64,000 nucleotides of DNA from NCBI RefSeq assembly GCF_003641205.1, contig NZ_CP032762.1:3162001-3226000 (forward strand). The letters are read 5' to 3'. Shown one piece after another: positions 60,164 through 64,000 of this stretch. Source of the DNA: Rhodococcus sp. P1Y (GTDB taxonomy: Bacteria > Actinomycetota > Actinomycetes > Mycobacteriales > Mycobacteriaceae). The number at the start of each line of letters is the position of its first letter. Within the stretch, counting starts at the first letter, position 1. Position numbers and translations under genes: made by a program. The notes below the pieces were generated by a model. It was given only the letters and a program-made list of their open reading frames with translations, ran no database searches and had not been told where the DNA came from.

Positions 60164-60772
60164 GTGTCATCCCGCCGTCGTACTCCCCGTCCCGAACCGG
60201 GCACGGGTTTCGTTCTGGACATCGACAGTCTCGGCCGCAGGCCGGGGTCGATGAAACAGATCCAGCGCACGGTGGCTGCACCCGCACGGATCGGGCTCGA
60301 TGCCATCGCTATCGAGGCCGGATCCCCTGTGGAACTCGACCTACGGCTCGAAGCAGTGTCGGAGGGCGTGTTGGTGACCGGCACCGTCCGTGCTGACACA
60401 GCGGGGGAGTGCACGCGCTGTCTGGAGCCGGTGACCGGCTCGGCTGATGTATATCTGACCGAGTTGTTCGCGTACCCCAACAGCGTCACGGAGGACACGA
60501 CCGACGAGGACGAGATTCATCGCATCCTCGACGACCAGATCGACCTCGAACCAGTCATCGTGGACTCAGTCGGGTTGGAGCTTCCGCTGCACCCCCTCTG
60601 CCGCGAGGACTGCGAGGGATTGTGCCCCGAATGTGGCGTTCGCCTGGCGATTGCTGAATCTGGGCACAGTCATGACATACTTGATCCTCGCTGGGCTGGT
60701 CTTGCAGCCAAATTTGGCGTGGATTCAGAACCGAGCACAGAACTTGTGAACAACGAAGCCGAGGAGAAGTAG
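60164..60772 (+). CDS. DUF177 (YceD) family protein
   Basis: A 202-aa protein of the YceD/DUF177 family, which sits before rpmF in most bacteria and is linked to 23S rRNA or ribosome metabolism. It has the [10 protein letters not shown] motif near residue 85 and [14 protein letters not shown] near residue 145, four to six cysteines that may bind metal. The GTG start at 60164 has AGAAAG about 8 nt upstream. The 159-bp gap before it from sepIVA shows an imperfect GGGAAT/ATTCCC dyad and nothing else clear. rpmF begins two bases after the stop. Confidence 0.9.
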   Translation: MSSRRRTPRPEPGTGFVLDIDSLGRRPGSMKQIQRTVAAPARIGLDAIAIEAGSPVELDLRLEAVSEGVLVTGTVRADTAGECTRCLEPVTGSADVYLTELFAYPNSVTEDTTDEDEIHRILDDQIDLEPVIVDSVGLELPLHPLCREDCEGLCPECGVRLAIAESGHSHDILDPRWAGLAAKFGVDSEPSTELVNNEAEEK

Positions 60773-60774
60773 AA

Positions 60775-60957
60775 GTGGCTGTCCCGAAGCGCAAAATGTC
60801 GCGTTCCAACACGAGGTCGCGTCGTGCACAGTGGAAGACCACTGCGCCCACCCTCGTGACTTGCCCCAACCGTAGTTGTGGCGAGAAGACGCTGCCCCAC
60901 ATCGTGTGCCCCTCGTGCGGCACCTACAAGGGCCGCCAGGTCGCTGCAGCCGTCTGA
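60775..60957 (+). CDS. rpmF: 50S ribosomal protein L32
   Basis: A 60-aa ribosomal protein: [20 protein letters not shown], then a four-Cys zinc finger, CPNRSC and CPSCG. This is the zinc-binding form. The GTG start has GAGGAGAAG upstream, which overlaps the end of the yceD gene. It is followed by rnc 23 bp later, the common yceD-rpmF-rnc-mutM cluster. Confidence 0.97.
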   Translation: MAVPKRKMSRSNTRSRRAQWKTTAPTLVTCPNRSCGEKTLPHIVCPSCGTYKGRQVAAAV

Positions 60958-60980
60958 TCTCCAGAAGGAGCGGACGCACT

Positions 60981-61799
60981 GTGACGAACAAGGGCAGTTC
61001 TGCCGTAATGAACAGCTCGAACGCCGACAGCGGCGGGGACGACCGAAAGTCGCTCCTCGCCGCTCTTGGCGTTGTACTGCATGATTCGTTGTTGACGTTG
61101 GCGTTGACGCACCGGTCGTACGCATACGAACAAGGTGGTCTGCCCACCAACGAACGTCTCGAGTTTCTGGGTGACTCCGTCCTTGGCCTGACAATCACCG
61201 AACGCCTGTACACAGCGCACCCGGCCAAGTCCGAAGGTGAACTCGCCAAGATCCGTGCCAGTGTCGTGAACATGCATGCGCTCGCCGAAGTTGCGCGCAG
61301 TCTCGGCGACGGAGGACTGGGTCGGCACCTGCTCCTGGGTAAAGGCGAGGAGCAGACGGGTGGGCGCGACAAGCCGAGCATTCTTGCCGACGGCATGGAA
61401 TCGCTGCTGGGTGCAATCCATCTCGAGCACGGTATCGACACCGCTCGCAGCGTCGTACTGACGCTGTTCGCGGAACTCCTCGATCGTGCACCGCGACTCG
61501 GAGCCGGACTCGACTGGAAGACCAGTCTCCAGGAACTCACCGCAGAGAAGGCGCTCGGGGTTCCGGCGTACGAAATATCTTCCACGGGGCCGGATCACGA
61601 CAAGGAATTCACCGCCACCGTTCTCGTCGGCGGTCGGCCCCTCGGTGTCGGCGTCGGACGAAACAAGAAGGAAGCCGAGCAGAAGGCCGCGAGCACAGCC
61701 TGGAACGCGCTCTCGCCGGGTGTGGCGGCGGACAACGGCGACACTGCGAATCCGAATGCTGTCGACGGCTCGACGGACAGCGCCGCCTTGGATGCCTGA
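60981..61799 (+). CDS. rnc: Ribonuclease III
   Basis: Cuts double-stranded RNA, including rRNA precursors. The 272-aa protein has an N-terminal RNase III domain with the signature [14 protein letters not shown] (catalytic Glu and Asp), the second acidic set in [12 protein letters not shown], and a C-terminal dsRNA-binding domain ([34 protein letters not shown]). A ~25-residue disordered tail follows. GTG 60981 has AAGGAG 10 nt upstream; the longer frame overlaps rpmF. The last 8 bp overlap mutM. Confidence 0.95.
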   Translation: MTNKGSSAVMNSSNADSGGDDRKSLLAALGVVLHDSLLTLALTHRSYAYEQGGLPTNERLEFLGDSVLGLTITERLYTAHPAKSEGELAKIRASVVNMHALAEVARSLGDGGLGRHLLLGKGEEQTGGRDKPSILADGMESLLGAIHLEHGIDTARSVVLTLFAELLDRAPRLGAGLDWKTSLQELTAEKALGVPAYEISSTGPDHDKEFTATVLVGGRPLGVGVGRNKKEAEQKAASTAWNALSPGVAADNGDTANPNAVDGSTDSAALDA

Positions 61800-62655
61800 G
61801 CTTCCCGAGGTCGAGGTCGTTCGGCTCGGGCTCGAATCCCACGTCGTGGGGGCGACCATCGAGTCGGTGGACGTCCTTCATCCCAGAGCTGTACGGCGTC
61901 ACTTCGCCGGCGGCATGGATCTGATCGGCCAGCTGCGCGGTCGTCGCATCTCGTCCGCCGAACGCCGGGGGAAGTACTTATGGCTCCCGCTCGAGCCGCG
62001 CGACGTCGCCATTGTCGTCCATCTCGGCATGAGTGGGCAGATGCTGGTGCAGCCGCCGTCGGTTCCGGACGAGAAGCACCTCCGCATCAGAGCAAAACTC
62101 GACAACGGAGCGGACCTCAGATTCGTCGACCAACGGACCTTCGGAGGGTGGGCGCTCGCTCCCCTGGAGGAAGTCGACGGCTCGATCGTTCCGGAACCGG
62201 TCGCCCATATTGCCCGAGATCCCCTCGATCCATTGTTCGACGCGGAATCCGTCGTGAACAAGTTGCGCGGAAAGCACACCGAGATCAAACGGGCGATTCT
62301 CGATCAAACAGTGTTGTCCGGGGTGGGCAATATCTACGCCGACGAGGCATTGTGGCGGGCGAAGATTCACGGAAATCGCATTGCCGAAACGTTGACGAGG
62401 CCGGCGCTGCGCCGCGTACTGACTGCGGTCCACGCGGTGATGGGTGAGGCCCTCTCGCAAGGCGGAACGTCTTTCGACGCGCTGTACGTCAACGTCAACG
62501 GCGAGTCGGGATACTTCGACCGATCGCTCGACGCGTACGGGCAGGAAGGCCTTCCGTGTTCCCGGTGCGGCAGCCCGATCAGGCGTGAGAAGTTCATGAA
62601 CCGGTCCTCGTACAGTTGTCCCAAGTGCCAACCACGACCGCGGAGCACACGCTAG
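61792..62655 (+). CDS. mutM: Formamidopyrimidine-DNA glycosylase (Fpg/MutM)
   Basis: Excises 8-oxoguanine and formamidopyrimidines and cuts the strand. The 287-aa protein begins [14 protein letters not shown], so after Met removal the catalytic Pro is N-terminal and Glu follows. The H2TH region includes LLDQ-like [20 protein letters not shown], and the C-terminal zinc finger is CSRCG...CPKC. ATG 61792 is fixed by this N terminus although the open frame is longer. It is translationally coupled to rnc by an 8-bp overlap. Confidence 0.96.
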   Translation: MPELPEVEVVRLGLESHVVGATIESVDVLHPRAVRRHFAGGMDLIGQLRGRRISSAERRGKYLWLPLEPRDVAIVVHLGMSGQMLVQPPSVPDEKHLRIRAKLDNGADLRFVDQRTFGGWALAPLEEVDGSIVPEPVAHIARDPLDPLFDAESVVNKLRGKHTEIKRAILDQTVLSGVGNIYADEALWRAKIHGNRIAETLTRPALRRVLTAVHAVMGEALSQGGTSFDALYVNVNGESGYFDRSLDAYGQEGLPCSRCGSPIRREKFMNRSSYSCPKCQPRPRSTR

Positions 62656-62668
62656 CGACGTAAGTCCC

Positions 62669-62674
62669 TACAAT
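62669..62674 (+). promoter_or_regulatory. -10 box for leaderless OsmC-family gene
   Basis: TACAAT, close to the ideal -10, is followed by 8 nt and ATG 62683. No Shine-Dalgarno is present. Confidence 0.5.
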
Positions 62675-62682
62675 CGGCTTCC

Positions 62683-63111
62683 ATGGCTGACGAGACCACT
62701 CCCACATCGCTCTGGGTCGAACGCACAGGGACCCGCCGCTACACCGGCAAGAGTTCACGCGGCGGCGAGGTGCTGATCGGATCCGAGTCGGTCGAGGGTG
62801 TGTTCACACCGGGTGAACTGCTCAAGATCGCGCTCGCGGCCTGCACCGGAATGAGTTCCGACCTTCCGCTGTCGAGGCGATTGGGAGACGGTTACGACGC
62901 CGTCGTGCGGGTCTCGGGGCAGGCGGACCGCGACAACGAACTCTACCCGGAACTGAGGGAAGTTCTCGAAGTCGATCTGAGCGCGCTCGATCCGGAAGCT
63001 CAGGAGCGTTTGCTCACCGTCGTTCAGCGTGCCATCGACAAGGTATGCACCGTTGGCCGCACGCTGAAGGCAGGCACGACCATCACGCTCGACATCGACG
63101 TGGACGCCTGA
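62683..63111 (+). CDS. OsmC family protein
   Basis: A 142-aa protein of the OsmC/Ohr fold. The first peroxidatic Cys would be C54 in ALAACTGMSSD, and the second C121 in DKVCTVGRTL; both are present, so thiol-dependent reduction of organic peroxides is possible. The N-terminal WVERTGTRRYTGKSSRGGEVLIG covers the swapped strand region. It occupies the place of Rv2923c after mutM in M. tuberculosis. The secreted protein that follows starts one base after its stop, so the two share a transcript. Confidence 0.9.
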   Translation: MADETTPTSLWVERTGTRRYTGKSSRGGEVLIGSESVEGVFTPGELLKIALAACTGMSSDLPLSRRLGDGYDAVVRVSGQADRDNELYPELREVLEVDLSALDPEAQERLLTVVQRAIDKVCTVGRTLKAGTTITLDIDVDA

Positions 63112-63112
63112 C

Positions 63113-64000
63113 GTGAGGGCGGGAGCCGCCGTGGCGGTCGGCGCGATGGCTGCAGCCCTGCTGGTGTGCGCACCCGCGGCGGCATCGGCGGAACCCTCCT
63201 GTGCACCGTGGAGTACGAGCACGATGGCATCGGGATTCGGTCTGCTCGAGAATCTTGCGTTCGACGACGCAGGTTCGATGTTCCTGTCGGAGACGTCACC
63301 GGTCGGCCCGGGGAGAATTAAGAGACTCACCCCCGACGGGGGCCGATCGGTCGCGGTGGAGAACGTAGCCTCGCCTGGTGGCCTCGTCGTGGACGGTGAC
63401 ACGCTGTATTTCGCTACCGGAAACGGTACGGCCGCTGGACTTTTCGACCTACACGACGGAACGATCGATGCGTTCGATCTCCAGTCCGGGATCAGGTCGA
63501 GCTACGCGGGTGGACTGGTCATGCCCAATGGTCTTGCGAAGTCTGCGAACGGTGACTTCTTCACGACGCGCAATCTCGGTGCCACCACCGGTCTGACGCG
63601 GGTCCCGCACGATGCGCCGCAGGCACCCGCGGTGGTGCGCACCGACCTCGGCAGCGCAAACGGTATCGCGGTCGACGGTGACACGCTGTACGTGTCCAAC
63701 ACGTTCGAACCTGCCCTCGTGATCTCGGTTCTCGACGCGCGCGATCCCGGCGGCCCATCCAGAACGATCGGGGTCGACGGTTTCGGTCCGTTCACGGCGT
63801 CCGACGACATGACGGTCGGCCCGGACGGGATGATCTACCTTGCGCAGAATCTGGCCGGGCGCGTTCTGAGAATCGATCCGCGTTCCGGATCGGCCTGCGT
63901 GATCAGCACATCGGTGCCGCTTGCGAGTTCCGTCGAATTCGGTGGCGCGGGGTGGAATACGAACGCGCTGTACGTCACGAGTTTTGCCGGTTCGGTGTAC
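63113..64000 (+). CDS. Secreted SMP-30/gluconolactonase-like beta-propeller protein (3' truncated by the window end)
   Basis: Starts at GTG 63113, one base after the OsmC stop, and stays open for 296 codons to the last base, so the C terminus is missing. A clear signal peptide (VRAGAAVAVGAMAAALLVCA, then PAAASA before EPS) suggests export. The rest has six-bladed propeller repeats: NLAFDDAGSMFLSE, GGLVVDGDTLYFAT, MPNGLAKSANGDFFTTRN, ANGIAVDGDTLYVSNT and DDMTVGPDGMIYLAQN. Family members are Ca2+-dependent lactonases, but many are of unknown role. Two Cys near the N terminus and around residue 262 may pair. Confidence 0.8.
   Translation, partial: MRAGAAVAVGAMAAALLVCAPAAASAEPSCAPWSTSTMASGFGLLENLAFDDAGSMFLSETSPVGPGRIKRLTPDGGRSVAVENVASPGGLVVDGDTLYFATGNGTAAGLFDLHDGTIDAFDLQSGIRSSYAGGLVMPNGLAKSANGDFFTTRNLGATTGLTRVPHDAPQAPAVVRTDLGSANGIAVDGDTLYVSNTFEPALVISVLDARDPGGPSRTIGVDGFGPFTASDDMTVGPDGMIYLAQNLAGRVLRIDPRSGSACVISTSVPLASSVEFGGAGWNTNALYVTSFAGSVY

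Overview
The window reads as a chromosomal housekeeping segment of a mycolic-acid actinobacterium, most likely Rhodococcus (or the R. fascians/Rhodococcoides group). The base composition is high-GC. The gene order closely follows the Mycobacterium tuberculosis interval from about Rv3026c down to Rv2923c (recalled synteny, no search run): iscS-mnmA-metE-like-ligA-ACT-gatCA-pfkA-gatB-lppZ-doxX-ilvD-cfp6-ilvBNC-serA-leuB-FAH-gltX-tRNA(Gln/Glu)-ltbR-leuCD-hupB-mutT1-ppk-cofC-gpsA-ddl-thiL-ung-DAK2-recG-pyc-rsmD-coaD-sepIVA-yceD-rpmF-rnc-mutM-osmC. No insertion sequence, integrase, phage gene or CRISPR array is visible.

Layout. 1-8.6 kb: end of a probable acyltransferase, the tRNA-thiolation pair iscS/mnmA, a MetE-like gene with an apparent 1-nt deletion, ligA, an ACT protein and gatCA. 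8.6-13.9 kb: an accessory patch not recognised from the mycobacterial order, with two alpha/beta hydrolases, a small phospholipase-A2-like membrane protein and a two-component system. 13.9-19.2 kb: pfkA, a thioesterase, gatB, an LppZ-like lipoprotein and a DoxX protein. 19.2-28.2 kb: branched-chain amino acid and serine synthesis (ilvD; ilvBNC behind an attenuator; serA; leuB). 28.2-28.6 kb: an unusual ~30-bp tandem palindromic repeat array. 28.6-36.1 kb: MFS transporter, FAH protein, gltX, YihY protein, a stand-alone family-A polymerase, tRNA-Gln and tRNA-Glu, and two small genes. 36.2-40 kb: ltbR/ndgR-type IclR regulator divergent from leuCD, then hupB. 40-49 kb: mutT1-ppk, cofC, gpsA, ddl, a DUF3515/Lrp-RAM pair, thiL and ung. 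49-64 kb: enoyl-CoA hydratase-like gene, rpmB, DAK2 gene, recG, pyc, rsmD-coaD, sepIVA, yceD-rpmF-rnc-mutM, osmC and a secreted SMP-30-like protein cut by the window end.

Functional threads. (1) Leucine, valine and isoleucine synthesis is nearly complete here, with two kinds of control visible: an I/L/V-rich leader peptide plus terminator before ilvB, and an IclR regulator divergent from leuC. (2) The parts of the indirect Gln-tRNA route (gltX, tRNA-Gln, tRNA-Glu, gatCAB) all lie in the window. (3) Many genes start 6-8 nt after a TANNNT -10 box with no Shine-Dalgarno, the signature of leaderless transcripts; this decides several GTG starts. The items that most deserve a second look are the repeat array at 28.2-28.6 kb, the ilvB attenuator, the overlapping ltbR/leuC promoters, and two probable 1-nt indels (MetE-like gene, thiL).
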